A DNA stretch of 58,836 bases from NCBI GenBank assembly GCA_015068765.1, contig SVJY01000007.1, forward strand, positions 1 to 58,836, in the 5' to 3' direction. The DNA is from Oscillospiraceae bacterium. GTDB lineage: Bacteria; Bacillota; Clostridia; UMGS1883; UMGS1540. The position numbers and the translations under genes were made by a program. Under the pieces are notes generated by a model. The model did no database searches. It was not told the origin of the DNA and was given only the letters and a program-made list of their open reading frames with translations. Below are positions 26,425-36,699 of the stretch, piece after piece; position 1 is the first letter of the stretch; each line of letters starts with the position of its first letter.

Positions 26425-27831
26425 ATGAAGATAAAGAATAAGACAAAACGTACCCTCTCATCGGTCGCTTTTTTGGCGGCCTCTATCGCCGCTATTGTTC
26501 TTTTCAATATGATTGTAGGTGCGGCAACAGATAAGATACAGTTACGCTGGGACCTGACGGAAAACAATCTGTATGCACTGACGGACGAGACGAAAGCAGT
26601 TCTTGATGGCCTGACAGAGGATGTAACGCTGTATTATTTTGTTTCACCGGGGCAGGAGGAAGCACAGTTTGTCCGGGTACTGGATATGTACCGGGTGGCT
26701 TCCGATAAACTGAAAATCGTACAAATTGACCCCAATAAGAATCCTATTGATGCTCGTCGGTTTACTGAAAAAGGTATTTCGATTCAGCAGAATACCCTTG
26801 TTTTGGAACGGGGGACACGTTGCAAGGGGATTGCACCCCAGGACATGTATAAAAGCTATACCACACAAAGTGGTGAAACGTGGAACAATGCTTATTTTGC
26901 TATGGAAGGGGTCGTTACCCGTGCAATTGCTTATGTGGCGGCATCGGACACCAGAAAGGTTTATTTTACGGAAGGACATGACGAGGCAAATTACTCTGCC
27001 GTGGCTAAGCTTCTGCTGGACGAGAATATAGAAGCTTATACGGTGGACCTTAAAACGGAGGATATTCCTTCTGATGTAGATGCACTGTACATTTTGTCAC
27101 CCATGACGGACTTCACAGAGGAAGAGATTTTGAAGCTTGAGGCATTTCTTTCTACAGGAAAAGGGACACATATTACTTTTGATGCAAACAATGATGTTTT
27201 GCCTCGTTTTGAAAAATACCTCCAGGAGTTCTGGGGTGTAACCATGTATCATGATGTGGTTTTAGAAACGGATTCCTCCCGGATTTTAAACTATCATTAT
27301 ACATTTATTCCCGACCTTTACGCCCATGCCGTAACGGCATCGCTAATGGAAGGAAACCGTGGTATGATTTATATGTTCGCACGGAGTATTGGACTTACAC
27401 AGATGGAAGATGTATCAGTATCTGTGCTTGCGGCAACAACCGGTGCCGCCATTTCCCGCCACGGCTCGGACCCGAATGTGACGGAGAATATCCGAGAAGG
27501 AAAACTGCCGGTATCGGCGGCATTGGAGCGTGTATCTAAGGAAGGCTATAGGAGAGGACGTCTCGTGGTTTCCGGTTCCAATCATATTTACGAATCCACG
27601 CTTTTGGAGGAAGGCTCTATCGCAAACCGTTCCTTTTTATACGGAACAACCAATTATATAAGCTATGAAGAGGACGCACCGCTTTCCATTTCGCCAAAGA
27701 GCCTGATGATGCGTTTTCTGGTACTGAGTGACGGTATGACAACGTTTTTTATAATTGTCGTCTGTATTTTACCTGCACTGATTTTCTTTGTGGCAGGCAT
27801 TTTGAAATGGAGAAGGAGGCGGCACCTGTGA
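26425..27831 (+). CDS. GldG-like ABC transporter auxiliary protein
   Basis: Protein of 468 residues with an N-terminal transmembrane helix (about 12-32), a large extracytoplasmic domain beginning WDLTENNLYALTDETK and ending before a C-terminal transmembrane helix (about 438-460, FFIIVVCILPALIFFVAGI) and a basic tail. The ENNLYALT start and FTEGHDEANY are typical of ABC_transp_aux/GldG proteins. Confidence 0.88.
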   Translation: MKIKNKTKRTLSSVAFLAASIAAIVLFNMIVGAATDKIQLRWDLTENNLYALTDETKAVLDGLTEDVTLYYFVSPGQEEAQFVRVLDMYRVASDKLKIVQIDPNKNPIDARRFTEKGISIQQNTLVLERGTRCKGIAPQDMYKSYTTQSGETWNNAYFAMEGVVTRAIAYVAASDTRKVYFTEGHDEANYSAVAKLLLDENIEAYTVDLKTEDIPSDVDALYILSPMTDFTEEEILKLEAFLSTGKGTHITFDANNDVLPRFEKYLQEFWGVTMYHDVVLETDSSRILNYHYTFIPDLYAHAVTASLMEGNRGMIYMFARSIGLTQMEDVSVSVLAATTGAAISRHGSDPNVTENIREGKLPVSAALERVSKEGYRRGRLVVSGSNHIYESTLLEEGSIANRSFLYGTTNYISYEEDAPLSISPKSLMMRFLVLSDGMTTFFIIVVCILPALIFFVAGILKWRRRRHL

Positions 27832-29180
27832 GAAAATGGGGTATCATTGTTTCGTTTGTACTCATATTCGCTATTTTGGGTACGGCCTATTTTTTCCTGA
27901 CGCGTCCCGATGCACCGGAAAAGCCGGCGGAAGCCACGGGAAAACCGGTAATATCTGTGCTTTCCTATGCACCGGAGCAGGTGCTCCAGATTGAAATTCA
28001 AAGCAGGGACAGTCGGCTTGCCTTTGTACGGGACGGAGAGACCTGGCTTGTGAAGAATGAACCAGATATTGAAATTCACGCTGTTCGCGTGGAATTGCTG
28101 TGTGTCAGTGCAGCGACACTTTCTGCGGAATCGCTTGTTGCCGGGGATGCAAAGGATTTGCATGCATATGGGCTCTCGTCACCGCAGGCGGAAGTCAAAC
28201 TTTCCCTTGCAAACGGAGAGACGGAAGCAATTTTAGTGGGTGATCCGGCTCCCGGCGGCGACGGGTACTATGCATGTCTTGCCTCATCGACGGATGTTTA
28301 TCTGATTTCCGGCAGTACGGGGAATCAGTTTCTGCAAACCCTTGCGGATTACCGTGTGTTGACAGTTACGGCACTCAATTCCATGGATGTCCGTGCTGTT
28401 TCTATTACCAAAAACGGGCAGGTATTCAAACTGGAATATGAAGAAAAGGCAAAAGACGATGGATTTTCATCTTCCTGGCATATCACAAGTCCCATCATAA
28501 GAAATGCGGACGACAGTCTGGTGCAGGAGAAAATTTTAACGCCGCTGTGTACCTTGATCGCCGTCGATGTTGCAGCAGATAAGGCGGAGGATATCCATCC
28601 CTTTGGTTTTGAAGGAGACGGTGTGGAAATACGCACCGCACATGAAACCGTTCGCCTGTCTGTAGGCACGGCAGACGGTATCGACTATGTCATGCGGGAG
28701 GACAAGCCTGCGGTTTATATGATGGGGAGCGGTGCACTTTCCTTTATGAATATTGGTGCTTTTGATGTTCTGGAACGGATGACCAATCTGATTTCCATCG
28801 ATACCGTGGATACCATAGACATCACGTTGCCGGGCATCGCCGCCACGATGGATGTAGATTTTGAAGGCGAGACCATGCACTACTTTGTGAATGATATACC
28901 GGCAGATGAGACGGCGTTTAAGGATATGTATGTGGAACTGATTGCACTGGAGGTTGACGGCGAGGTTGTTGCACCGGTTCATATTGACGGACAAAAGCCG
29001 AGTGCGTCTATCGTATTTACGCTGACAGACGGCAGCACCACCACGCTTGCGTACTATCCCTACGATGAATTTAATTATGCCGTATATGAAAACAGTGAGT
29101 GTACATTCTATATGAAGAAGACAAAGCTGACGGAGTTGGGAGAAAAACTTCGTACATTTGTGCAGAATACAAAGGGGTAA
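27828..29180 (+). CDS. DUF4340 membrane-anchored protein
   Basis: Protein of 450 residues with a cytoplasmic start, one transmembrane helix at about 5-24, and an extracytoplasmic region with two repeated DUF4340-like halves (VLQIEIQSRDSRLAFVRD near 45; VRAVSITKNGQVFKLEYE near 185). GTG at 27828 overlaps the GldG-like stop by 4 bases and has AAGGAGG upstream. DUF4340 proteins usually accompany GldG-type genes; their function is unknown. No terminator is obvious after it. Confidence 0.87.
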   Translation: MRKWGIIVSFVLIFAILGTAYFFLTRPDAPEKPAEATGKPVISVLSYAPEQVLQIEIQSRDSRLAFVRDGETWLVKNEPDIEIHAVRVELLCVSAATLSAESLVAGDAKDLHAYGLSSPQAEVKLSLANGETEAILVGDPAPGGDGYYACLASSTDVYLISGSTGNQFLQTLADYRVLTVTALNSMDVRAVSITKNGQVFKLEYEEKAKDDGFSSSWHITSPIIRNADDSLVQEKILTPLCTLIAVDVAADKAEDIHPFGFEGDGVEIRTAHETVRLSVGTADGIDYVMREDKPAVYMMGSGALSFMNIGAFDVLERMTNLISIDTVDTIDITLPGIAATMDVDFEGETMHYFVNDIPADETAFKDMYVELIALEVDGEVVAPVHIDGQKPSASIVFTLTDGSTTTLAYYPYDEFNYAVYENSECTFYMKKTKLTELGEKLRTFVQNTKG

Positions 29181-29244
29181 AGAATAGATTTTCTGTTCCG
29201 GGACAAAGTTTTTTGCCACAAAAGGGAAATTTTTAAAAAAAGAA

Positions 29245-29273
29245 TTGACAAGTCCCGGTATTTGTGATATCAT
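29245..29273 (+). promoter_or_regulatory. Sigma-A promoter of rpsO
   Basis: TTGACA (29245-29250), 17-base spacer, TATCAT (29268-29273). Confidence 0.7.
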
Positions 29274-29280
29274 ATCATAG

Positions 29281-29347
29281 ATAAACCTGTAGCTTGGCTT
29301 TGGGAGTAACCGACCCTGGGCTATGCTGCATGGGGATATAAGCGAAC
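29281..29347 (+). promoter_or_regulatory. Structured rpsO leader, possible S15-binding site
   Basis: TAGCTTGG (29290-29297) pairs with CTGGGCTA (29316-29323), eight pairs with three adjacent G-U, and an inner GGG/CCC can extend the helix. G-U/G-C pairs in a leader helix are a known feature of S15 autoregulatory RNAs. The assignment is inference from position and structure. Confidence 0.45.
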
Positions 29348-29362
29348 AAGGAGGTGAAAGAT

Positions 29363-29626
29363 ATGCAGAAAGATGTGAAAAGCGAAATCATCAGCACCTA
29401 TAAAGTGCACGAAACCGATACGGGCTCCCCTGAAGTACAGGTTGCACTCCTGACAGAGCGCATCAATCACTTAAATGAGCATCTGAAGATTCACAAAAAG
29501 GATCATCATTCCAGACGCGGTCTTCTGATGATGGTTGGTCAGCGGCGCGGTCTTTTGAATTATCTGATGAAAAAGGATATCGAAAGATATCGTGAGCTCA
29601 TCGCAAAGCTTGGTCTGAGAAAGTAA
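29363..29626 (+). CDS. rpsO: 30S ribosomal protein S15
   Basis: Primary 16S rRNA-binding protein of 87 residues: [45 protein letters not shown]. The ATG at 29363 follows AAGGAGGTGA; the GTG at 29354 is part of the ribosome site. It is followed by a strong terminator and then pnp, the classical rpsO-pnp order. Confidence 0.98.
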   Translation: MQKDVKSEIISTYKVHETDTGSPEVQVALLTERINHLNEHLKIHKKDHHSRRGLLMMVGQRRGLLNYLMKKDIERYRELIAKLGLRK

Positions 29627-29632
29627 CAGTAT

Positions 29633-29668
29633 GGCTTGCCGCAGAGGAAACTTTGCGGCAAGCCTTGT
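29633..29668 (+). terminator. Intrinsic terminator of rpsO
   Basis: GGCTTGCCGCA (29633-29643) pairs perfectly with TGCGGCAAGCC (29654-29664), followed by TTGTTATT. It may allow partial read-through into pnp, for which no separate good promoter was seen. Confidence 0.85.
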
Positions 29669-29723
29669 TATTCTATCAAAACGTTTGGTGCATACTAAGT
29701 GTACCGTGGGCTGTCGGCGGTTT

Positions 29724-29775
29724 AGCGTTTATATAAGTGTTTTCCCGGAAGCATTTATATAAGTGCTAGACCCGA
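29724..29775 (+). repeat. Imperfect 26-base tandem duplication in the pnp leader
   Basis: AGCGTTTATATAAGTG (29724-29739) recurs as AGCATTTATATAAGTG (29750-29765), 15 of 16 identical, and similarity continues through CCCGGA versus CCCGA. The period is 26 bases. Copy two can also fold on itself (AGCA...TGCT). Confidence 0.7.
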
Positions 29776-29778
29776 TGG

Positions 29779-29802
29779 CCAAAAAATACAAATATTTTTT
29801 GG
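29779..29802 (+). promoter_or_regulatory. Hairpin at the pnp ribosome binding site
   Basis: CCAAAAAATA (29779-29788) pairs perfectly with TATTTTTTGG (29793-29802) around the loop CAAA. The last two G belong to the pnp ribosome site GGAGGA (29801-29806), so folding would partly mask it. Confidence 0.55.
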
Positions 29803-29814
29803 AGGAATTTTGTA

Positions 29815-31896
29815 ATGGAAAAGATTTTTTCGACCACACTGGCAGGGAGAACCCTGACCTTTGAAACCGGTAAGCTTGCACAGCTTGCCAGCGGCTCGGT
29901 GCTCGTCCGCTACGGAGACACGGCCGTTATGGCAACAGCAACCATGTCTGCAAAGCCCAGAGAGGGAATTGACTTTTTTCCGCTGTCTGTAGACTATGAG
30001 GAAAAGCTGTATGCCGTAGGTAAAATCCCCGGCGGTTTTATCCGCAGAGAGGGAAAGCCCTCTGAAAAGGCGATTTTGGCATCTCGTGTTATTGACCGCC
30101 CGATCCGTCCGTTGTTTCCCTCTGACCTTCGTAACGATGTTACGGTGATTACCACCGTTATGAGCGTTGAACAGGACAATTCTCCTGAAATTGCCGCTAT
30201 GATTGGTGCATCTGCCGCTATCAGCATTTCCGACATTCCTTTTGCAGGCCCGATCGCCGGTGTGCAGGTAGGTCTTGTTGACGGTGAACTCATTATTAAC
30301 CCCACACTGGAGCAGAGAGAAAAGAGCACGCTGCAGCTCACCGTTGCAGGTACAGCCGAAAAGGTAAACATGATTGAAGCCGGTGCCCATGAAGTGCCGG
30401 AAGATGTGATGATGCAGGCAATCCTCATGGCGCACGCCGAAATCAAGAAGGTTTGTGCCTTCATCAGCGAGGTTGCTGCAGAAATCGGTAAGCCCAAGCG
30501 TGAATATCAGCGTATCGTTGTGTCGGAATCGCTCTTTGAAGAAATCCGAGCAGAATTTTCCGATAAGGTAAAGGCGGCACTGGATACCAACGATAAAACA
30601 GAACGCGACGAAAGACTAAAGCCCGTTTACGAAGAAGTATACACAAAATATGCAGATACCGAAATTACCCCTGAGGAAATTGACGGTGTAATGTACAAGC
30701 TGCAGAAATATATTGTACGCCGCTGGATTTTAGACGAAGGTCGCCGCGTGGACGGCAGAGGTCTGAACGATATTCGTCCTCTGGCCGCCGAGGTTGCACT
30801 CCTGCCCCGGGTGCACGGCTCCGGCCTTTTCACCCGTGGACAGACCCAGGTTATGTCGATTGTTACTTTAGGCGCAATGGGCGACCAGCAGATGCTTGAC
30901 GGTATTGACACAGAAGAATATAAGAGATATATGCATCACTATAACTTCCCGTCCTACAGCGTAGGTGAAACAAGACCCTCTCGCGGTCCCGGCCGTCGTG
31001 AAATCGGTCACGGTGCACTGGCAGAACGTGCACTGGAGCCGGTCATTCCTACAGAAGAAGAATTCCCCTATGCAATCCGTGTGGTTTCCGAGGTTCTGTC
31101 CTCTAACGGTTCCACCTCACAGGGTAGCGTTTGCGGTTCCACCCTGGCACTGATGGACGCCGGTGTGCCGATTAAGGCACCGGTTGCCGGTATTTCCTGC
31201 GGTCTTGTGACGGAAGGCGATAGATTCATCACTATGACAGATATCCAGGGCCTGGAAGACTTCTTCGGCGATATGGACTTTAAGGTGGCCGGTACGAAAA
31301 ACGGTATCACCGCCATTCAGGTGGACATTAAGATTGATGGTCTTACCCCCGAAATTATTGAACGTGCACTTATGCAGACGAGAGAGGCACGCATTAAGAT
31401 TTTGGACGAAATTATGCTGCCCTGCATCGGTGAGGCACGCGAAACGCTGTCTCCGTACGCACCGAAGATTATGACCATGACCATCGAAGTAGATAAAATT
31501 CGTGAGGTTATTGGCACAGGCGGTAAGGTTATTCAGAAGATTATTGCTGAAACAGGCGTTAAGATTGATATTGAAGATGACGGAAGAGTATATATTGCCA
31601 CCGTGGATCAGGAAGCCGGCGAAAAGGCAATGCGTATTATCAAGGGCATTGTTAGCGATGTAGAACCCGGTCAGGAATTTACCGGTAAGGTTGTTCGTAT
31701 TATGGACTTTGGTGCATTTGTTGAATTTTTGCCCGGCAAAGATGGTCTCGTGCACATTTCCAAGCTTGACCGCAAGCGTGTTAACAAGGTGGAAGATGTG
31801 GTACAGGTTGGAGACACCATTGATGTACGCGTAATCGAAATTGACAGAATGGGCAGAATCAATCTGGCAAGAATTTTACCGAAGGAAGAAAACTAA
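29815..31896 (+). CDS. pnp: Polynucleotide phosphorylase
   Basis: 3'-5' phosphorolytic exoribonuclease of 693 residues: two RNase PH domains ([20 protein letters not shown] in part, SDLRNDVTV; second with [25 protein letters not shown]), a helical linker, KH domain ([10 protein letters not shown]) and S1 domain ([20 protein letters not shown]). A degradosome and quality-control enzyme. E. coli pnp autoregulates through its leader; the leader here has its own repeat and hairpin. Confidence 0.98.
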   Translation: MEKIFSTTLAGRTLTFETGKLAQLASGSVLVRYGDTAVMATATMSAKPREGIDFFPLSVDYEEKLYAVGKIPGGFIRREGKPSEKAILASRVIDRPIRPLFPSDLRNDVTVITTVMSVEQDNSPEIAAMIGASAAISISDIPFAGPIAGVQVGLVDGELIINPTLEQREKSTLQLTVAGTAEKVNMIEAGAHEVPEDVMMQAILMAHAEIKKVCAFISEVAAEIGKPKREYQRIVVSESLFEEIRAEFSDKVKAALDTNDKTERDERLKPVYEEVYTKYADTEITPEEIDGVMYKLQKYIVRRWILDEGRRVDGRGLNDIRPLAAEVALLPRVHGSGLFTRGQTQVMSIVTLGAMGDQQMLDGIDTEEYKRYMHHYNFPSYSVGETRPSRGPGRREIGHGALAERALEPVIPTEEEFPYAIRVVSEVLSSNGSTSQGSVCGSTLALMDAGVPIKAPVAGISCGLVTEGDRFITMTDIQGLEDFFGDMDFKVAGTKNGITAIQVDIKIDGLTPEIIERALMQTREARIKILDEIMLPCIGEARETLSPYAPKIMTMTIEVDKIREVIGTGGKVIQKIIAETGVKIDIEDDGRVYIATVDQEAGEKAMRIIKGIVSDVEPGQEFTGKVVRIMDFGAFVEFLPGKDGLVHISKLDRKRVNKVEDVVQVGDTIDVRVIEIDRMGRINLARILPKEEN

Positions 31897-31897
31897 G

Positions 31898-33115
31898 TTG
31901 TTAAATCTTACACTGAAAAACGGCCTGCGTATTGTGGGTGAAGAGATGCCCCATGTCCGATCCGTATCGGTGGGATTATGGGTTGGCGTCGGCTCCCGTG
32001 CCGAAACAGCGGCGGAAAACGGCATAAGTCATTTTATGGAGCATATGCTGTTTAAGGGGACCGCTAAGCGTACCGCCGGGCAGATTGCCTGCGAAATGGA
32101 CGCTATCGGCGGCAACCTGAACGCCTTTACCACAAGGGAATACACCTGTTATTATGCAAAATGCGTGGATACAGATGTAGAAACCGTATTTGACATTCTA
32201 TCGGATATGTACACAGGTTCACTGCTGGACGAAGCGGAGACGGAGCTGGAGCGGGGCGTCATACTGGAAGAAATCAGTATGTACGAGGATTCACCGGAGG
32301 ATGTGGCACAGGAAATGCTGGCCGCACTTGTCTGGGGAAATGATCCCTTGGGCTACGGTATAGCCGGTACCAGAGACACCGTACAGGCGATTTCGTCCGG
32401 TGACCTGCGACGTTTTCGGGAAAAATATTATACCGCCCGGAATACGGTTTTGTCCGTGGCAGGCAGTTTTGACGAAAGAAAAATTATAGAACTGGCAGAG
32501 CAGTACTTCGGTACTGTTTCTGTCGGCACACCGCATACAGATTACGGGCAGGTCTCTTTTTGTACGGGAAGACGCAACAAGGAAAAGGATATAGAACAGA
32601 CCCATATCGCCATTGGCTATCCGGGCATTGAACAAAATAGCCCGTCTCGGTATGATATGGCGGCTTTCTGCGGTGCACTGGGCGGCGGTATGTCCTCCCG
32701 TCTTTTCCAGAAAATCAGAGAAGAGAAGGGATTGGCGTACACGATTTATGCCGCACCGGAAAGCTTCAAGAATGCAGGAATGCTGAACATCTATGCAGGC
32801 GTATCGCCGGAGAATGCGGACCATGTTTCCGCTCTGATCCGCAAGGAAATTGAGGATATCCTGCAAAACGGGCTGACGGACACAGAGGTTGCTCGCAGTT
32901 TGTCCCAGATGCGGGCAAGCTACATAATGGGACAGGAGAGTGTCAGCGGCAGAATGCAGAATCTGGGAAGAAATATGCTTTTGTACGGTAAGATATATTC
33001 CCCCGATGAAATCCTTGGGGGAATCGAGCGTATCAGCCGAACAGGTATAGAAGCCTTAGCACATCAGCTTCTTAGCGACGAATGGGCAGAGGTTCGCGTT
33101 TGCCCCTTACCATAA
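31898..33115 (+). CDS. M16-family zinc peptidase (YmxG/MPP-like)
   Basis: Protein of 405 residues. The inverted zinc motif HFMEH is near residue 44, with the third ligand in the ELERGVILEEISM region and R/Y substrate motif around GGGMSSRLFQKIREEKGLAY. The start is a TTG at 31898, one base after the pnp stop, with GAAGGAAG 9 bases upstream; no nearby ATG fits. The position next to pnp is conserved in many Firmicutes. The substrate is unknown. Confidence 0.93.
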   Translation: MLNLTLKNGLRIVGEEMPHVRSVSVGLWVGVGSRAETAAENGISHFMEHMLFKGTAKRTAGQIACEMDAIGGNLNAFTTREYTCYYAKCVDTDVETVFDILSDMYTGSLLDEAETELERGVILEEISMYEDSPEDVAQEMLAALVWGNDPLGYGIAGTRDTVQAISSGDLRRFREKYYTARNTVLSVAGSFDERKIIELAEQYFGTVSVGTPHTDYGQVSFCTGRRNKEKDIEQTHIAIGYPGIEQNSPSRYDMAAFCGALGGGMSSRLFQKIREEKGLAYTIYAAPESFKNAGMLNIYAGVSPENADHVSALIRKEIEDILQNGLTDTEVARSLSQMRASYIMGQESVSGRMQNLGRNMLLYGKIYSPDEILGGIERISRTGIEALAHQLLSDEWAEVRVCPLP

Positions 33116-33151
33116 CAATTTGAAGGATTTATATAGGAAGGAAAGAATACC

Positions 33152-34540
33152 ATGGAAAACACGAAGAAAACAATGGAAAAAATCGTAAATCTTTGTAAAG
33201 GCAGAGGATATGTATATCCCGGCTCTGAGATTTACGGCGGTCTTTCCAACGCCTGGGATTACGGCCCGTTGGGCGTGGAGTTTAAAAACAACATTAAGCG
33301 TGCGTGGTGGCAGAAGTTCATCATGGAATCCCCGTATAACGTAGGCCTTGATGCAGCTATTCTCATGAATCCGCAGACATGGGTTGCAAGCGGTCACGTG
33401 GGTGGTTTTTCAGACCCGCTTATGGATTGTCGTGAATGTAAGGCACGCTACCGTGCAGACAAACTTATCGAAGATTATATGGCGGAGAACGGTGAAAGCG
33501 AAACTGTTGACGGCTGGTCCAACGAAAAGATGCTGGCTTATATCCATGAAAAAAATATTCTTTGTCCCAAATGCGGCAAGCATGATTTTACCGATATCCG
33601 CAAGTTTAATCTGATGTACAAAACCTATCAGGGCGTTACCGAGGATTCCAGCTCCGAGCTGTATCTCCGTCCGGAAACGGCACAAGGTATTTTTGTAAAC
33701 TTTAAAAACGTACAGCGGACTACTCGGAAAAAGGTACCCTTTGGTATCGGACAGATTGGTAAGTCCTTCCGTAACGAAATTACACCGGGTAACTTTATTT
33801 TCCGTATCCGTGAATTTGAGCAGATGGAGCTTGAATTTTTCTGTCGTCCCGGCGAGGATTTGGAATGGTTTGCATACTGGAAGGATTTCTGCAAGAACTG
33901 GCTTTTGTCCCTGGGTATCCGGGAAGAAAATCTTAAGCTTCGTGACCATTCCCAGGAAGAGCTTTCCCACTACTCCAATGCCACTACCGACATTGAATTT
34001 ATGTTCCCCTTCGGCTGGGGCGAACTCTGGGGTATTGCTGACAGAACAGACTTTGACCTCAAGCAACATGCCCAGCATTCCGGTGAAAATTTGGAATATA
34101 TGGACCCGATTACGAATGAAAAATATGTACCGTACTGCATAGAACCGTCCCTCGGTGCTGACCGTGTGACACTGGCATTTTTAGTAGATGCTTATGATGA
34201 AGAGGAACTGGAAGGCGATACTCGTGTGGTTCTACGCCTTCACCCGGCACTGGCACCCATTAAGGTTGCCGTTCTGCCGCTTTCCAAAAAGCTGGCAGAT
34301 GGAGCAGGGGAGCTGTACGCAAAGCTTTCCAAAAAGTTTATGTGTGAATATGACGAAGCCGGTAGCATCGGTAAACGGTATAGAAGACAGGACGAAATCG
34401 GTACGCCCTTCTGCATCACCTATGACTTTGACAGCGAAACAGACGGTAGCGTAACAATCCGTCATAGAGATTCTATGCAGCAGGAAAGAATAAAAATTGA
34501 GGATTTGGATGCATATTTTGCGAATGCATTCACATTCTAA
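33152..34540 (+). CDS. glyS: Glycyl-tRNA synthetase, dimeric (alpha2) type
   Basis: Class II synthetase of 462 residues of the archaeal/eukaryote-like single-chain type: [32 protein letters not shown], motif 2 [20 protein letters not shown], motif 3 [10 protein letters not shown], and a C-terminal anticodon-binding domain. CRECKA and CPKCGK probably bind zinc. No T-box is present upstream, where only 36 bases separate it from the peptidase gene. Confidence 0.97.
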   Translation: MENTKKTMEKIVNLCKGRGYVYPGSEIYGGLSNAWDYGPLGVEFKNNIKRAWWQKFIMESPYNVGLDAAILMNPQTWVASGHVGGFSDPLMDCRECKARYRADKLIEDYMAENGESETVDGWSNEKMLAYIHEKNILCPKCGKHDFTDIRKFNLMYKTYQGVTEDSSSELYLRPETAQGIFVNFKNVQRTTRKKVPFGIGQIGKSFRNEITPGNFIFRIREFEQMELEFFCRPGEDLEWFAYWKDFCKNWLLSLGIREENLKLRDHSQEELSHYSNATTDIEFMFPFGWGELWGIADRTDFDLKQHAQHSGENLEYMDPITNEKYVPYCIEPSLGADRVTLAFLVDAYDEEELEGDTRVVLRLHPALAPIKVAVLPLSKKLADGAGELYAKLSKKFMCEYDEAGSIGKRYRRQDEIGTPFCITYDFDSETDGSVTIRHRDSMQQERIKIEDLDAYFANAFTF

Positions 34541-34555
34541 GAACAGGTAAATGAT

Positions 34556-34584
34556 ACAGGCATAAGAGTGTTTCTTATGCCTGT
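34556..34584 (+). terminator. 12-bp perfect hairpin after the glycyl-tRNA synthetase gene
   Basis: ACAGGCATAAGA (34556-34567), loop GTGTT, TCTTATGCCTGT (34573-34584). No T run follows, and the next ribosome site is 8 bases away, so it may be an mRNA-stability or processing structure rather than a true terminator. Confidence 0.5.
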
Positions 34585-34603
34585 ACTGGTAGAAAGGAAG
34601 AGT

Positions 34604-36301
34604 ATGTATTTAGAAAAATATAATGCGTGGCTTGCATATGATAAACTCGATGATGAGATTAAACTGGAGCTCATGGCAATCGGTGACGATGAGCAGGAAA
34701 TTCGTGAACGCTTTCTTTCGGATTTGAAATTCGGCACAGGCGGTCTCCGTGGTATTTTAGGGGCAGGAACAGACCGGATGAATATTTATACCGTTCGCCG
34801 GGCAACACAGGGTCTTGCTCTTTATATCAAAGAGCAGGGGGGTGCAGACCGTGGTGTGGTCATTGCCTATGACAGTCGCCACTATTCACCGGAATTTGCA
34901 CTTTGCGCGGCACGGGTACTGGCAGGTAATGGAATTCGCGTATACCTTTTCACCGAGCTTCGCCCCACACCCGAACTCAGCTTTGCAGTGCGACATCTGG
35001 GCTGTGAAGCCGGCATTGTAGTAACGGCAAGCCATAATCCGGCGAAATATAACGGCTATAAAGTGTACGGTCGTGACGGCGGACAGGTGGCAAATGAAGC
35101 GGCAGATTATATCTTCGAGAAAATGCAAAGCATTGATATTTTTGGCGATATTCCGGAAAGCGAACCGGACTCGCCCTTAATCCGCATGATTAACGAAGAA
35201 GTGGATGAACCCTATTATGAAGCTGTGCTTTCGCAAAGAATTCATAAAGATTTAGGGCAGACAGCGGCTGACCTGAAAATCGTATATACGCCTTTTCACG
35301 GTGCCGGTGCCACTGCGGTTAAAGAAGTGCTTCGCAGAGCCGGTTTTCGTAAGGTTTATGTTGTACCGGAGCAGGAAGCACCGGACGGGGCATTTCCCAC
35401 AGTGAAAAGCCCGAATCCCGAGGATAAAGAGGGCTTTGCTCTGGCGATTGAGCTTGCCAATAAAATGGAAGCTGACTTGATTATCGGCACAGACCCGGAT
35501 TCTGACCGTGTAGGCGTTTTAGCACGTGAATCGGACGGAAGCTTTGTGGCACTTACCGGGAATATGACCGGCGTACTTTTGACGGAGTATATTCTCTCTC
35601 AAAAAACGGGACTGGGACTTTTGCCGGAGAATCCGTATGTAATTAAAACCGTGGTCACTTCCGAAATGGTACGGTGCATTACTGACCGCTATGGCGTAGA
35701 GCTGGTGGACGTTTTGACAGGGTTTAAATATATTGCAGACACCATTTTAGACCACGAAAAAGCCGGCGATATGAACTTTGTTCTGGGCTTTGAAGAGAGC
35801 TACGGTTATTTGGTTGGAGATTATGCCAGAGACAAGGACGGTGTTTCGGCTTCGCTTATAATTGCCGAAATGGCGGCATGGTATCAGACGAGAGGTATGA
35901 GCCTTTGCGACATGATGCGTGAGCTATATGCCAAATACGGCATCCATAAGGAATGGGCAAAGAATATTTATTTTGAAGGAACCGACGGCATTGAGAAAAT
36001 AAAAAATATTATGGAAAAGCTTCGTAATGATATTCCGAAAACGTTGGGCTGGTCCCACGTTGTGGCGTATACAGATTATTCCATCGGCGTGCGTCGAGAC
36101 CTTGTGACCGGCATGGAGAAGAAGGTAGACCTTCCCTCCTCGAATGTATTGCGGTTTGAACTGGAGGACGCAAGCTGGGTGGCATTTCGTCCCTCCGGCA
36201 CTGAGCCGAAATTTAAAATATATGCAGGCGTTACCCGGGGAAACCTGGAAGCGAAAATTGATGCGATTGCCGAAAGCGTGAATACGCTTTTGGAAGTATA
36301 A
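34604..36301 (+). CDS. Phosphoglucomutase/phosphomannomutase (PgcA-like)
   Basis: Alpha-D-phosphohexomutase of 565 residues. Active-site serine S143 in TASHNPAKYNGYK, metal loop GTDPDSDRVG, sugar-binding FEESYGYLVG and phosphate-binding RPSGTEPKFKIY are intact. Interconverts hexose 1- and 6-phosphates for cell-wall and glycogen precursors. ATG at 34604 follows GAAAGGAAG; the ATG-like start at 34568 lies within the hairpin. Confidence 0.95.
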   Translation: MYLEKYNAWLAYDKLDDEIKLELMAIGDDEQEIRERFLSDLKFGTGGLRGILGAGTDRMNIYTVRRATQGLALYIKEQGGADRGVVIAYDSRHYSPEFALCAARVLAGNGIRVYLFTELRPTPELSFAVRHLGCEAGIVVTASHNPAKYNGYKVYGRDGGQVANEAADYIFEKMQSIDIFGDIPESEPDSPLIRMINEEVDEPYYEAVLSQRIHKDLGQTAADLKIVYTPFHGAGATAVKEVLRRAGFRKVYVVPEQEAPDGAFPTVKSPNPEDKEGFALAIELANKMEADLIIGTDPDSDRVGVLARESDGSFVALTGNMTGVLLTEYILSQKTGLGLLPENPYVIKTVVTSEMVRCITDRYGVELVDVLTGFKYIADTILDHEKAGDMNFVLGFEESYGYLVGDYARDKDGVSASLIIAEMAAWYQTRGMSLCDMMRELYAKYGIHKEWAKNIYFEGTDGIEKIKNIMEKLRNDIPKTLGWSHVVAYTDYSIGVRRDLVTGMEKKVDLPSSNVLRFELEDASWVAFRPSGTEPKFKIYAGVTRGNLEAKIDAIAESVNTLLEV

Positions 36302-36319
36302 CGCCATAAGGAGAAAACC

Positions 36320-36565
36320 ATGCGTATCGATAAATTTTTAAAGGTCTCACGACTGATTAAAAGAAGAACAGTGGCCAATGAAGCCTGCACGGCGGGAAGA
36401 GTGAAAATCGGTGGAAAGCCGGTTAAAGCCGGTGCAGAGGTAAAAGTTGGTGACAGGGTGGAAATCGGCTTCGGTGAACGGACAGTATCTCTTGAGGTTT
36501 TGTCTTTAAAGGAGCACGTTACCAAGGATGATGCCGCCTCCATGTATAAAATACTGGGAGAATAA
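36320..36565 (+). CDS. rqcP: S4-domain RNA-binding protein RqcP (YabO/Hsp15 family)
   Basis: Protein of 81 residues, nearly all one S4 domain: MRIDKFLKVSRLIKRRTVAN is typical of Bacillus RqcP, which helps RqcH add alanine tails on stalled 50S subunits. It ends AASMYKILGE like its relatives. Starts after AAGGAGAAAACC, 18 bases after the mutase. Confidence 0.92.
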   Translation: MRIDKFLKVSRLIKRRTVANEACTAGRVKIGGKPVKAGAEVKVGDRVEIGFGERTVSLEVLSLKEHVTKDDAASMYKILGE

Positions 36566-36622
36566 AACGGCGAGTGATTTACGCTATTTTTACATTTTCT
36601 GGAAAAAAACCAGTATCTTCTA

Positions 36623-36652
36623 TTGACAAATTTCGTGCGGAAATGATATAAT
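36623..36652 (+). promoter_or_regulatory. Sigma-A promoter of the abrB-like gene
   Basis: Perfect TTGACA (36623-36628) and TATAAT (36647-36652) with an 18-base spacer. Confidence 0.8.
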
Positions 36653-36699
36653 ACAGAAAAGAGCACATAAGAATCTAAATATACAAGGAGAAAAAGCAT

